The notes below the pieces were generated by a model. It saw only the letters and a program-made list of their open reading frames with translations. It did not search any database and was not told where the DNA came from. A stretch of DNA of 64,000 bases from Ensifer sp. USDA 6670 (lineage in GTDB: Bacteria; Pseudomonadota; Alphaproteobacteria; Rhizobiales; Rhizobiaceae), in NCBI GenBank assembly GCA_000421085.1, contig ATWE01000019.1, forward strand, positions 21,206 through 85,205. The letters are read 5' to 3'. This document shows positions 44,632 to 53,436 of the stretch, piece by piece; position 1 is the stretch's first letter; the number at the start of each line of letters is the position of its first letter. The translations under genes were made by a program, and so were the position numbers.

Positions 44632-45546
44632 ATGGACAGCCTTCTCGTCCAGTACCTCATGAATTGGATGGTGCTGGGCAGCATCTACACTTTGGTCGCG
44701 ATCGGGTTCAGCCTGCTCTTCGGCCTCCTGAACGTAATCCATTTTTCCCATGGCGACGTCTCCATGGTAGCGCCCTTCGTGGCGCTGGCGGTCCTGCAGG
44801 CGCTTCTCGGCGCTCTTGCGGGGAACGGCGCGACCGCGATGGTGGTAGCCCTGCTGATCGCGATTGTCGTGACCGGTTTGGTCGGCATCGGCGTCGACAG
44901 GCTCGTGATTCGCCGCTTCCGCCGCTCGCCCGCCATGATGGCGCTGGTCGCAACCGTCGCCCTTGGCACCGTCGTGCGCGAGCTGATCCGCGCGATCTAT
45001 CCGAACGGCTCGAACCCGAAGGCATTTCCGGCCATCGTCGAGGGCACGTTTTCGATGGGCGCGGCGCAAATCCCCTTGCAGCCGGTCGCAATCATCGTGA
45101 GCTCGATTGGGGCCGTGGCGCTGATGTATGTCCTCCTGCAGAAATCATCGATCGGCACTCGCATCCGCGCCGTCGCGGAAGACCGGGAGACCGCTCGGTT
45201 GATGGGCATCTTCCCGGAGCGGATCTTCGCCTTCACTTTCTTCCTCGCCTCCGCGGTCGGCGCCCTCGGTGCGCTTTTCTTCGCCAGCCATGCAGGCGTC
45301 GTGCGCTTCGATTTCGGTGTGCAACTCGGGCTCATCGGCTTTTCGGCTGCCGTGATCGGCGGTTTGGGCTCGATGAACGGCGCGATCCTCGGCTCGCTCG
45401 CCATTGCCGGGATCGAGGCGCTGGTTCAGGCCAACATGGCCGATGGGGCCTCCTACCGGCTCGTCTTCGTTTTCCTGCTGGTGATCCTGATGCTTTGGGT
45501 GCGTCCTTCGGGCCTGCTCGGCAAACCCGTCGTTGAAAAGGTCTAG
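44632..45546 (+). CDS. branched-chain-type ABC transporter permease (LivH-like)
   Basis: A 304-residue permease. It begins LMNWMVLGSIYTLVAIGFSLLFGLLNVIHFSHGDVSM, the hallmark of LivH, and has the cytoplasmic RAVAEDRETARLMGI loop and GGLGSMNGAILGSLAIAGIEAL. The start is ATG 44632 after GGGGAGAGG; a longer reading to 44521 is not supported. First of four plus-strand genes. Confidence 0.94.
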   Translation: MDSLLVQYLMNWMVLGSIYTLVAIGFSLLFGLLNVIHFSHGDVSMVAPFVALAVLQALLGALAGNGATAMVVALLIAIVVTGLVGIGVDRLVIRRFRRSPAMMALVATVALGTVVRELIRAIYPNGSNPKAFPAIVEGTFSMGAAQIPLQPVAIIVSSIGAVALMYVLLQKSSIGTRIRAVAEDRETARLMGIFPERIFAFTFFLASAVGALGALFFASHAGVVRFDFGVQLGLIGFSAAVIGGLGSMNGAILGSLAIAGIEALVQANMADGASYRLVFVFLLVILMLWVRPSGLLGKPVVEKV

Positions 45547-45550
45547 GCGC

Positions 45551-46729
45551 ATGTCCATCCCGCTCACCGATACGGCGGCACGCTCTGCCTTGTCGCCCAC
45601 GCTCATCGTCGTCTTTGCCGAAACATTTGGCGCGACCTTGCTCTGGGCGCTGCTGATGGCGGAGTCGACGCCGCTCGTGCTTGCGCTTGTCGCGGTCATG
45701 GGGGCCGGTTTCGCCCTGATGCAGCTCCGCCCGCGGATCGAGGAGGCGATCGTCGCGGCCTTCCGGTCGTGCCGCCAGACCGCGGCCGTCCTCGGCATCG
45801 CTGTCGTGCTGATCTATCCGTTCTTTCTCGGCGCCAATACCTATGCACTGCATCTGGTCATCCTCGCGCTGCTTTACTCGGTGCTGGCGCTGGCACTGAA
45901 TTTCCAGTTAGGCTCGGCCAACATCCCAAATTTTGCGACCGGCGCCAGCTACGGCATCGGTGCCTATACATCGGCACTGCTGGCGATCAATTTCGGCCTG
46001 TCGCTCTGGGCTACACTGCCGGCGGCGGCGCTGGTCGCCACGGCCTTCGGCTTTCTCCTCGGTGTTCCGTCCATGCGCACGCGCGACAGCTATCTGGCGT
46101 TGGTCACGATCGCCTTCGGTATCGTCATCCATCAGATGCTGAACAACCTGAGCTGGACCGGTGGCCCGAATGGCCTTGTCGGAATTCCCGCGCCGACGCT
46201 CTTCGGCCATTCCTTCATGCAGCCGATCGTGATCCTCGGATTCCGTCTGCCCTCGCAAGCCAACTTCTACTACCTTGTGGTGTCGCTGCTCGGAGTGGCG
46301 GTCCTCTCGGCCAAGCGCCTGCACGAAAGCCGTATCGGGCTTGCCTGGAACGCAATCCGCGCCGACGAGCTGGCGGCGCGGTGCCAGGGAATCAACGTCG
46401 CCTGGTACAAGATTCTCGCCTTTGCGGTGGACGCTTTCCTCGCCGCCTTCGCGGGCACCATCTACGCCTTCTATGTCTCCTACATCTCGCCCGACAATTT
46501 CACCTTCCTCGTCTCGGTGACGATCATGACGATGGTGATCGTCGGCGGCATGGACAACACGTTCGGGGTGATCGTCGGCGCCTTTCTGCTGACGCTGCTG
46601 CCGGAAAAACTCCGGATATTTTCGGATTACCGCCTGCTCTTCGTCTCGGTCGTCGTGATCCTGTTCTTGGTACTTCGTCCCAAGGGCCTGTTCCCGCAGC
46701 GCCAGCGCCACTACGGAGCCCACGCATGA
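45551..46729 (+). CDS. branched-chain-type ABC transporter permease (LivM-like)
   Basis: A 392-residue permease. An N-terminal membrane region about 80 residues longer than minimal LivM precedes LALNFQLGSANIPNFATGASYGIGAYTSALL and the RLHESRIGLAWNAIRADELAARCQGINVAWYK loop that contacts the ATPase. Only 4 bp follow livH. The stop overlaps the next ATG (ATGA at 46726-46729). Confidence 0.94.
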   Translation: MSIPLTDTAARSALSPTLIVVFAETFGATLLWALLMAESTPLVLALVAVMGAGFALMQLRPRIEEAIVAAFRSCRQTAAVLGIAVVLIYPFFLGANTYALHLVILALLYSVLALALNFQLGSANIPNFATGASYGIGAYTSALLAINFGLSLWATLPAAALVATAFGFLLGVPSMRTRDSYLALVTIAFGIVIHQMLNNLSWTGGPNGLVGIPAPTLFGHSFMQPIVILGFRLPSQANFYYLVVSLLGVAVLSAKRLHESRIGLAWNAIRADELAARCQGINVAWYKILAFAVDAFLAAFAGTIYAFYVSYISPDNFTFLVSVTIMTMVIVGGMDNTFGVIVGAFLLTLLPEKLRIFSDYRLLFVSVVVILFLVLRPKGLFPQRQRHYGAHA

Positions 46730-47517
46730 CGCAACCGCTCCTGTCGCTTCGTAGTTTGAGCATCCGTTTTGGCGGGCTCGTTGCCGTCGACGACGTCAAT
46801 TTCGATCTGACGCCGTCCCATATCACCTGCATCATCGGCCCGAACGGAGCCGGAAAGTCGACGCTCTTCAACCTGATCACCGGCATCTATAGACCGACCG
46901 CTGGCAGTGTCGTGCTCAACGGCGAGGATATAACCGGTCTTCCCGCCCATCAGGTGGCGGCAAAGGGGATTGCGCGAACGTTCCAGTCTTCGCGCCTGTT
47001 TGACGACCTGTCGATTCTCGACAATGTGATGATCGGAATGCATGCGCGCACGAAAACCGGCGTGCTCGCCGCATTGCTTAGGCCCCGCCGTTCCCGCCGC
47101 GAGCTGGACAGCTGCGCGGAAGAAGCCGGCCACATCCTGCAGGGTTTGTCGAATGAGCTTTATGTGCGCCGCTACCAACCCGCCGGCATCCTGCCACAGG
47201 CCGATCGGCGACGCCTGGAAGTCGCTCGCGCCTTGGCGTCGAAGCCGAAGCTGATCCTCCTGGACGAGCCGTCCTCCGGCATGGACGATCGCGACACGGC
47301 CGACTTGGTAGCGGACATCCGGCGTGTCATGGCGGAAAATCCGGGACTCTCCTTCCTGATCATCGAACACGACATGCGGCTGGTGGCCGAACTGCCACAG
47401 GACGTCATCGTCATCGACTACGGAAAGAAGATCGCGCAGGGCAAATTTGCCGAAGTGCGCCTGCTCCCGCGTGTCCAGCAGGCCTATTTGGGACAGAAGG
47501 CGGTGGAAGATGCTTGA
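46726..47517 (+). CDS. branched-chain-type ABC transporter ATPase (LivG-like) with unusual signature motif
   Basis: A 263-residue ATPase. Walker A is GPNGAGKSTL near residue 42, the LivG-specific ARTFQSSRLF follows, Walker B is LILLDEPSSGMDDRD and the H-loop is LIIEHDMRL. The signature position reads ILPQADRRRLEVARALA, where LivG usually has LPYGDQRRLEIARALA, so the normally conserved Gly is Ala. It may reduce activity or be tolerated; the gene is otherwise intact. It overlaps livF by 8 bases. Confidence 0.92.
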   Translation: MTQPLLSLRSLSIRFGGLVAVDDVNFDLTPSHITCIIGPNGAGKSTLFNLITGIYRPTAGSVVLNGEDITGLPAHQVAAKGIARTFQSSRLFDDLSILDNVMIGMHARTKTGVLAALLRPRRSRRELDSCAEEAGHILQGLSNELYVRRYQPAGILPQADRRRLEVARALASKPKLILLDEPSSGMDDRDTADLVADIRRVMAENPGLSFLIIEHDMRLVAELPQDVIVIDYGKKIAQGKFAEVRLLPRVQQAYLGQKAVEDA

Positions 47518-48208
47518 ACTGAGGAATGTCAGCACCTCCTACGGGCAGGTCTCAATGCTCCGCAACGTCTCGCTCAACTTGCGCAAGGGGGAGCTCGTCT
47601 GCTTGCTCGGTCCGAATGGCGCGGGAAAGTCCACCACCTTCAAGGCTCTGTCGGGACAGTTGCCGCTCGACGGCGGCGAGGTGCAACTGATGGGGCAGGA
47701 GGTCGCCCGCATCGGAACTGAAAACATTGGGGCGCTAGGCGTTGGCTTCGTGCCCGAGGGAAGGCGGCTGTTTCCGTCGCTGACCGTGCGCGAGAACCTG
47801 AAGCTCGCCTATGACGCCTCGCGGTCCAAGGCGCGCTTCGACGAGCGGCTCGAGACGACCTACAGCCTTTTTCCCCGCGTGCAAGAGCGTATGGCCCAGC
47901 AGGTGCGCACCATGTCTGGCGGCGAGCAGGCGATGGTAGCACTTGCCCGCGCGCTGATCGGCGATCCTGAACTCCTGATCATGGACGAGCCGTCGCTCGG
48001 CCTTTCGCCAAAACTGATCGACGAGTACTTCGAAACGGTCGCGCGCATCCATGCCGAAGGCAAGACCATTCTGCTCATTGAACAGAATGCAGAAAAGGCG
48101 CTGTCCATTGCGGATCGCGGCTATCTGCTTGTGCGCGGTCAGATTGCCGTCGAGGGATCTCGCGAGAGCATGTTGAGCGACGACACGATCCGGCACATGT
48201 ATCTCTGA
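47510..48208 (+). CDS. branched-chain-type ABC transporter ATPase (LivF-like)
   Basis: A 232-residue ATPase with Walker A GPNGAGKSTTF near residue 34, FVPEGRRLFPSLTVRENL typical of LivF, signature MSGGEQAMVALARAL and Walker B LLIMDEPSLGLSPKL. It starts inside the end of livG (ATG 47510). The intact signature here may compensate the altered one in the LivG partner. Last gene of the plus-strand transporter unit. Confidence 0.94.
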   Translation: MLELRNVSTSYGQVSMLRNVSLNLRKGELVCLLGPNGAGKSTTFKALSGQLPLDGGEVQLMGQEVARIGTENIGALGVGFVPEGRRLFPSLTVRENLKLAYDASRSKARFDERLETTYSLFPRVQERMAQQVRTMSGGEQAMVALARALIGDPELLIMDEPSLGLSPKLIDEYFETVARIHAEGKTILLIEQNAEKALSIADRGYLLVRGQIAVEGSRESMLSDDTIRHMYL

Positions 48209-48211
48209 AAG

Positions 48212-48243
48212 CGAGGACCTCGGCCTCCGCGGCCTCGGTTTCT
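48212..48243 (+). terminator. possible terminator after livF
   Basis: CGAGG-A-CC can pair with GGCCTCG, followed by GTTTCTTAT, between the convergent livF and GMC genes. The stem is short and bulged, so support is modest. Confidence 0.4.
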
Positions 48244-49886
48244 TATGGCGTCACCTCGGCCTTGCTCCGAGATACTCCTCCTTCTCCAGCCGCCGCACTT
48301 CGCATTGCTCGGGCGCATTTTTCACCGATCATCATCGAAGGCGCGTTCGTGTTCCCGCCGATCAGCGTCGGCATCACCGAGGCGTCGGCGACGCGCAGAC
48401 CGTCGAAGCCGTGAACCTTCATCGAAACCGGATTGACGACGGACGCTTTATCGCGTCCCATTTTCGCCGTGCCAACCGGATGATAGACGGTCAAGGCCTC
48501 GGCCCGGAGATAAGCGAGGATTTCGTCATCCGTCTGCACATCCGGTCCGGGCAGAATTTCCCGCCCGTTGAGGCTGCGCATCGGCGATGCGGCGAAGATC
48601 GACCGGGCGAGCTTGATCCCCTCGACCAGCACGCGGGCATCCTGCGGATCGCTGAAGAATCGGTGGTCGATGTCCGGCGTGATGCCGTCGCCCTGCCGGG
48701 TAATCCGGACCTCCCCGATCGACTTCGGGCGGAGCACGCAAGTATGGATGGCGAAGCCGTGACCCCATTCGACCAGGCGCCCGCGATGGCTTCGGTAGCC
48801 TGGCACGAAGTGGAACTGCACGTCCGGCAGTCCATCTGCATAACGGGTGCGGGCAAAGCCGCCCGCAACGACATAATTGGTGGAGAGCAAGCCCTTGCGG
48901 TTCGCCGCGAAACGGAAGGGCGCCGCAAGGAGACTGCCTGCATTGCGCCAGGATATCCCGAGCGTGCGCGACGAGTCGCTGCGCACGGTAATCATGCCGT
49001 CGATATGGTCGCGCAGATTCTGGCCGACCCCGGCCATGTCGCGCGCGACCGCGATGCCCTGCTTTTGCAAAGCCGCGCCCGGTCCGATCCCGGAGGCCAA
49101 CAGGATCACCGGTGTACCGATGGCGCCGGCCGATAAAACGACGTCGCCACGGCAGGCAACGACAACGCGCTGCCCCTGGCGTAATACCTCGATCCCGGTC
49201 ACGCGCGCGCCCTGCAGGGTCAGACGCCGGACTTCGGCACCGGTCCAGATGGTGAGGTTCGGGCGATTGCGCACCGGCTCGAGGAAAGCGTTGTAGGCGG
49301 AAAAGCGGATGCCGTTGTTCTGCGTCACGTCATAGATGCCGAGGCCAAACTGGCTCGGGCCATTGAAGTCGGCGTTGTGCGGCAGGCCGAGCGCTTCGCC
49401 GGCCGCGATGAAATCCTCGCAAACCGGGTTCGGGTCCTTCGGGCGATCGACGAAAAGCTCGCCATTGGTGCCGTGCAATGCCGGGTCCTGGCCGATGCGG
49501 TTGCGTTCGAGATCCTTAAACACGGGAAGCACGTCCTCCCAACTCCAGCCATCGCAACCGAGGCTGCGCCATTCGTCATAGTCCTGGGCTGCGCCGCGAA
49601 TGTAGAGCATGGAGTTCAGCGAGGACGAGCCGCCGAGCATCCGCCCTCGATTCACCGGAATGCGGCGGTTGTTGAGTTTCGGCTGCGACGTGCCGACGAA
49701 GCCGTAATCGAAACGCGGGCGGCCATACATGGCGAGGATGCCCGCCGGCACCTTTACGCGGACATCGCGGTCGCTGCCGCCGTTCTCGACCACGAGCACG
49801 CGTTTGGAGAAATCAGCCGAGAGGCGGTTGGCGAGCACGCAGCCGGCTGAACCTGCGCCGATGACGATATAGTCGAAGGTTTCCAT
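48243..49886 (-). CDS. GMC-family FAD oxidoreductase (choline-dehydrogenase-like)
   Basis: A 547-residue flavoprotein that oxidises an alcohol to an aldehyde. The FAD motif is YIVIGAGSAGCVLANRL at the start; GGSSSLNSMLYIRG near residue 85 is the GMC signature 1; GAIGTPVILLASGIGP near 255 is signature 2; the catalytic His is in VYHPVGTAKMG near 480, and the end has ASVMPTLIGGNTNAPSMMIGEKCA. The start ATG overlaps the stop of the amidohydrolase upstream (TGATG). Last gene of the long minus-strand operon. It resembles BetA but the substrate is not necessarily choline. Confidence 0.93.
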   Translation of the reverse strand: METFDYIVIGAGSAGCVLANRLSADFSKRVLVVENGGSDRDVRVKVPAGILAMYGRPRFDYGFVGTSQPKLNNRRIPVNRGRMLGGSSSLNSMLYIRGAAQDYDEWRSLGCDGWSWEDVLPVFKDLERNRIGQDPALHGTNGELFVDRPKDPNPVCEDFIAAGEALGLPHNADFNGPSQFGLGIYDVTQNNGIRFSAYNAFLEPVRNRPNLTIWTGAEVRRLTLQGARVTGIEVLRQGQRVVVACRGDVVLSAGAIGTPVILLASGIGPGAALQKQGIAVARDMAGVGQNLRDHIDGMITVRSDSSRTLGISWRNAGSLLAAPFRFAANRKGLLSTNYVVAGGFARTRYADGLPDVQFHFVPGYRSHRGRLVEWGHGFAIHTCVLRPKSIGEVRITRQGDGITPDIDHRFFSDPQDARVLVEGIKLARSIFAASPMRSLNGREILPGPDVQTDDEILAYLRAEALTVYHPVGTAKMGRDKASVVNPVSMKVHGFDGLRVADASVMPTLIGGNTNAPSMMIGEKCARAMRSAAAGEGGVSRSKAEVTP

Positions 49887-51535
49887 CACAGCGTCCTGTC
49901 AAAGGTAATGCTTCCGCCGCAAACCGTCAGCGCGACCCTCGCTGCATCCTCGGTTTCGGCAAGGCCGTCCAGCGAGCCTTCGATCAGCACCAGATCGGCG
50001 TCGAGACCGGGTTCGAGCCGGCCGCGACGGTCCTCGGCGAAGCCGGCATAGGCGCCGCCGGTGGTATAGGCGAGGAGGCATTCGTCCAGGCTGATCCGCT
50101 GGTCGGGCATGTCGGCGGACCAAGGTTGACGTGTGAGTGCGCAGTGGATCGCGTAGAGCGGAGAGATGGGTGAAACCGGCCAGTCGGTCCCAAAGGCAAG
50201 CGGCACGCCGCGCTCGCGGATCATCCGCCAGGCGAAGGCGGTCGGCCAGCGGTGGCGGCCCATGATCGTGGTGGTAGGCTCCAGCGGCAGCCCCGCTGAA
50301 CCGGGTGGATGGACGGGCTGCATCGAGGCAACGATGCCGAGCGGTGCGAGACGCTCGAGATCCTCACGCGCGATCGTGTCGATATGTTCGATGCGGTGGC
50401 GGGAGTCGCGCCAGCCATTGGCGTGCCGCGCGGCCTCGTAACCGTCAATCGTCGCGCGTACCGCACCGTCGCCGACGGCATGGGTCGCAATCTGAAGGCC
50501 GCGACGATCGGCCTCGATGCACATCGCATTGAAGATGGCGGGCGCGATCAGCGGCTCGGAGCGGAAGCCGGGCCGGGCGGGATAGTCAGTGGCGGTCAGC
50601 GCCGTCCAGGTGTCGTAGACCCCGTCCATGAACAGCTTGATGCGACCGAAATGGAGTCGGCCCGGCACTTCGGGGCCAAAATCGTCGATGAGCGCGATGC
50701 CCTCCGGACCGTGGCGCTGCTCCAGCCGCAGCGGCAGGCTCACCCGCATGGGCATGTCGCCGGCCAGCGCCAGATCGCGCATCAGACCGGCCTGATAGGC
50801 GTTGCCATCCATGTTGACAGCAGTGGTGATGCCATGGCGTGCGCAATAGTCGCCCGCCATGCGGATCAGCGCCTTGTCATGGGTGCGGTCCTCGTCCGAG
50901 ACGATATCGCGGCCCTCGTAGCCCAGGCCGTCGCGATCCTTGAGACGAGAGAGCATTCTTACGCGTCTCATGGCGCCGAACTCGCGCAACTCACCGTTAG
51001 CGAGACCGTCGTCGCCCATGACAACCTCAGCGCCCGGTCCCAAATCCGCGCCGTTGAGGATGCCCGCCAGTTTAAGCGCGCGGGTATTGGCCCAGGCGCA
51101 GTGCAGGTCTGTTGCCAGCAAGCAGAGCGGGCGGTCGGCGAGGATCGCGTCGAGCAGGTGACGGTCGGGCCGGCGGTCTTCGCCGAAGATCACATAGTTG
51201 ACGGCGTAGCCGTAAAGGATCTCGTCGCCTGGGTTGGTGGCGGCGAAATCGAGAAGTGCGGCACGCGCCGCCTCGAAGCCGAAGACCGAGCCGAGATTCA
51301 GCATCGCGAGCGTCGCTCCGCCCATGAAAAGATGCACGTGGCTTTCGATGAAACCCGGCATCAGTTCACGTCCGTTCGCGTCGATAATGCGGGTTTCGGG
51401 ACCCGCATGGCGGCGGATCGCTTCATCCGAGCCGAGTTCAAGCAGTAGCCCCTCCGACACGGCGATCGCTGTGGTGCCGGGGGGCGCGAAAATAGGCCGT
51501 ACATGGGCATTCAAGATGATGAGATCGGCAGGCAT
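49886..51535 (-). CDS. YtcJ-like amidohydrolase
   Basis: A 549-residue amidohydrolase of the YtcJ/NfdA type (Amidohydro_3). Motifs include LMPGFIESHVHLFMGG near residue 62, ATHAVGDGAVRATIDGYE, RIEHIDTIA, and late GTDWPVSPISPL and GRLEPGLDADLVLI. These carry the expected metal ligands HxH, H, H and D. Known members deformylate N-substituted formamides; most are uncharacterised. In a pathway that releases formaldehyde or N-formyl groups this would be a natural step. ATG 51535 is chosen; earlier codons lack similarity. Confidence 0.9.
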   Translation of the reverse strand: MPADLIILNAHVRPIFAPPGTTAIAVSEGLLLELGSDEAIRRHAGPETRIIDANGRELMPGFIESHVHLFMGGATLAMLNLGSVFGFEAARAALLDFAATNPGDEILYGYAVNYVIFGEDRRPDRHLLDAILADRPLCLLATDLHCAWANTRALKLAGILNGADLGPGAEVVMGDDGLANGELREFGAMRRVRMLSRLKDRDGLGYEGRDIVSDEDRTHDKALIRMAGDYCARHGITTAVNMDGNAYQAGLMRDLALAGDMPMRVSLPLRLEQRHGPEGIALIDDFGPEVPGRLHFGRIKLFMDGVYDTWTALTATDYPARPGFRSEPLIAPAIFNAMCIEADRRGLQIATHAVGDGAVRATIDGYEAARHANGWRDSRHRIEHIDTIAREDLERLAPLGIVASMQPVHPPGSAGLPLEPTTTIMGRHRWPTAFAWRMIRERGVPLAFGTDWPVSPISPLYAIHCALTRQPWSADMPDQRISLDECLLAYTTGGAYAGFAEDRRGRLEPGLDADLVLIEGSLDGLAETEDAARVALTVCGGSITFDRTL

Positions 51536-51560
51536 CGTTGACTCCGTTCCGCAAGAAGCG

Positions 51561-51581
51561 GCGGGGGCTTTTCGCCCCCGC
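51561..51581 (-). terminator. hairpin between the binding-protein and amidohydrolase genes
   Basis: GCGGGGGC pairs perfectly with GCCCCCGC around a 5-base loop. It directly follows the binding-protein stop on the minus strand and lacks a T-run, so it is probably an attenuator or mRNA stabiliser inside the operon. Confidence 0.65.
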
Positions 51582-51588
51582 AGCGGGA

Positions 51589-52605
51589 CTACTGCAGGAG
51601 CTGCGTCCACACGCGGGTCACCAGATCCTGTGCGGCGGGTGAGCAGGTGCGCGAGAAGACGATCGGCACTTCCGGATAGAGTTCCGGTGCCTTTTCCTTC
51701 GTGTAGACGACCTTTTCCTGCACGAGCTTCATGGGCGAGGAGTGGGCATAGAAGTTCATTTGCTCGGTAGCGTTTTCCGGCTCGGACATGAACTCGATGA
51801 ACTTGATCGCGTTGTCGCGGTTCGGTGCTCCCTTCGGGATCACCATGCTGTCAATCCAGCCGACAAGGCCTTCCTTGGTCATGGCAAGCGCAAACGGGGA
51901 GCCATTGGTGCGCGCCTTCAGTTCCTCCCCGTCCCACCAGAAATGCGCGGAGACTTCGCCTGAGGCGAGCCGGCTCGCGATGTTATCGGAGGAATAGACG
52001 GCGACCGAGGGTTTTTGGGCCATCAGGAGGTCCAGCACCTTCTTCATTTGCGCCGGATCCTCGGTGCAGAAGGGCACGTCGAGATAGAGCTGGGCGGCAC
52101 CGATAACCTCGTCGGGATAGGAGAGCATGGCGATCTTGCCGCTGAGCTCGCCCTCCGGCTCGAAGAAATACTTGAAGCTGTCGGTCGGGCCTTTGTACTG
52201 CGCGGTGTTCACGACGAAACCGGCGGTCCCGTAAGCGATCGGGATCGAATATTCTTGGTTTTCGTCCCACCACTGGTTACGCCAGCGTGCATCGATGTTT
52301 TCGTAGGCCTTCAGCTCGTTGGCCCCATAGTTCTCGATCAGTCCTTCATCTATCATCACGCGCAGAAAATGCTGGGAGGGCGTGGCGATGTCATAGCCGG
52401 AGGAGCCTGCCTGCAACTTAGTCAGCAAGTCCTCGTTCGAGGTATAGCCATCGACACTGACCTTGACGTTGTTCTCCTTGGAGAATTTATCGATCAGGGC
52501 CGGTGAGATCGACTCGGCCCAGACATAGAGGTTGAGCTGGCCTTCGGCCTGTGCGGCAGTGGCGAAGCAAAGTGCGAGGGCTGTGGCCGCCAGGTATTTT
52601 TTCAT
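51589..52605 (-). CDS. polyamine-type ABC transporter substrate-binding protein (PotD/PotF-like)
   Basis: A 338-residue periplasmic protein. The signal peptide is KKYLAATALALCFATAAQA, followed by GQLNLYVWAESISPALIDKFSKENNVKVSVDGYTSNEDLLTKLQAGSSGYDIATPS, the typical PotD start. Later SDNIASRLASGEVSAHFWWDGEEL and GWIDSMVIPKGAPNRDNAIKFIEFM also match. It binds a polyamine or other cationic nitrogen compound. It lies at the end of the transporter genes rather than the start, which is unusual but compatible with the attenuating hairpin that follows. Confidence 0.93.
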   Translation of the reverse strand: MKKYLAATALALCFATAAQAEGQLNLYVWAESISPALIDKFSKENNVKVSVDGYTSNEDLLTKLQAGSSGYDIATPSQHFLRVMIDEGLIENYGANELKAYENIDARWRNQWWDENQEYSIPIAYGTAGFVVNTAQYKGPTDSFKYFFEPEGELSGKIAMLSYPDEVIGAAQLYLDVPFCTEDPAQMKKVLDLLMAQKPSVAVYSSDNIASRLASGEVSAHFWWDGEELKARTNGSPFALAMTKEGLVGWIDSMVIPKGAPNRDNAIKFIEFMSEPENATEQMNFYAHSSPMKLVQEKVVYTKEKAPELYPEVPIVFSRTCSPAAQDLVTRVWTQLLQ

Positions 52606-52632
52606 CGTCTGTTCCTCTCTTTGATTATGGTT

Positions 52633-53436
52633 TCAGGCATTGTCACGGGCGCCCCGCGCCGCAGCCAGAAGGGCGGCGGTGGCAAGGACCAGCGAGGCAA
52701 GTATCAGCAGCGTGGCGATCGCGTTCAGTTCCGGCGAAGTGCCGCTGCGGATGAGCGAGAAGATGTAGACGGGCAGCGTCGTCGTGCCGCCGGTCGACAG
52801 CATGTTCGAAGTTATGAAGTCGTCCATCGAGATTAGGAAGGCGAGCATCGCCCCGGAGAACACGCCCGGGAAGATCAGCGGCAGCGTCACGCGTCGGAAG
52901 GTCGTCCACCGATCGGCGTAGAGGTCGGCGCTCGCTTCTTCCAGATCGAGTGACATGCCCTGGAGGCGCGCGCGGATCGGGAGGAAGGCGAAGGGCGTGC
53001 AGAAGGCCGAATGAGCGATGATCAACTTCAGCATGCCGTTCTGCATGCCGACCAGCGAAAAGAGGATCAGCGTCGCCACCGCCAGCACGATTTCCGGCAG
53101 AAGCAAAGGCAGGTTGACGATCGTTTCAGATAATTTCCGGAAGCGGAGATTCTTGCCGCGAACAATCGCGAGCGCGGCCGCAAGTGCGACCATGCTCGAG
53201 ACCGTCGTCGCCGCGGCGGCGACCGTCAGCGAAGTCTTGAGGGCGTTCATCAGTGCTGCATTGTTGAGCGCCGAGGCGTACCATTGCAGCGAAAAATGTG
53301 TCCAGACGCCGGCGATCCGATTGGCGTTGAAGGAATAGATCACCACCACGGCGAGCGGCGCATAGAGATAGGCGAAGAACAGGACCGTCAAAGGTCCGAG
53401 GCCGGGATAGCGTTTGACGTCATGCCGTGTGCTCAT
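52633..53436 (-). CDS. polyamine-type ABC transporter permease (PotC-like)
   Basis: A 267-residue permease with six membrane segments. It has LFFAYLYAPLAVVVIYSFNANR at the N-terminus, the EAA loop LEEASADLYADRWTTFRRVTLPLIFPGVFSG and the SMDDFITSNMLSTGGTTTLPVYIFSLIRSG block typical of PotC. The start overlaps the stop of the upstream permease by 4 bases; readings extending to 53709 are shadows of the neighbour gene. Confidence 0.94.
   Translation of the reverse strand: MSTRHDVKRYPGLGPLTVLFFAYLYAPLAVVVIYSFNANRIAGVWTHFSLQWYASALNNAALMNALKTSLTVAAAATTVSSMVALAAALAIVRGKNLRFRKLSETIVNLPLLLPEIVLAVATLILFSLVGMQNGMLKLIIAHSAFCTPFAFLPIRARLQGMSLDLEEASADLYADRWTTFRRVTLPLIFPGVFSGAMLAFLISMDDFITSNMLSTGGTTTLPVYIFSLIRSGTSPELNAIATLLILASLVLATAALLAAARGARDNA

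Noticed and set aside
43216..48208. Leucine/isoleucine/valine transporter specificity
   Set aside because: Family resemblance to LivKHMGF does not prove the ligand; neighbours suggest an amine or amide, so no liv symbols were given.
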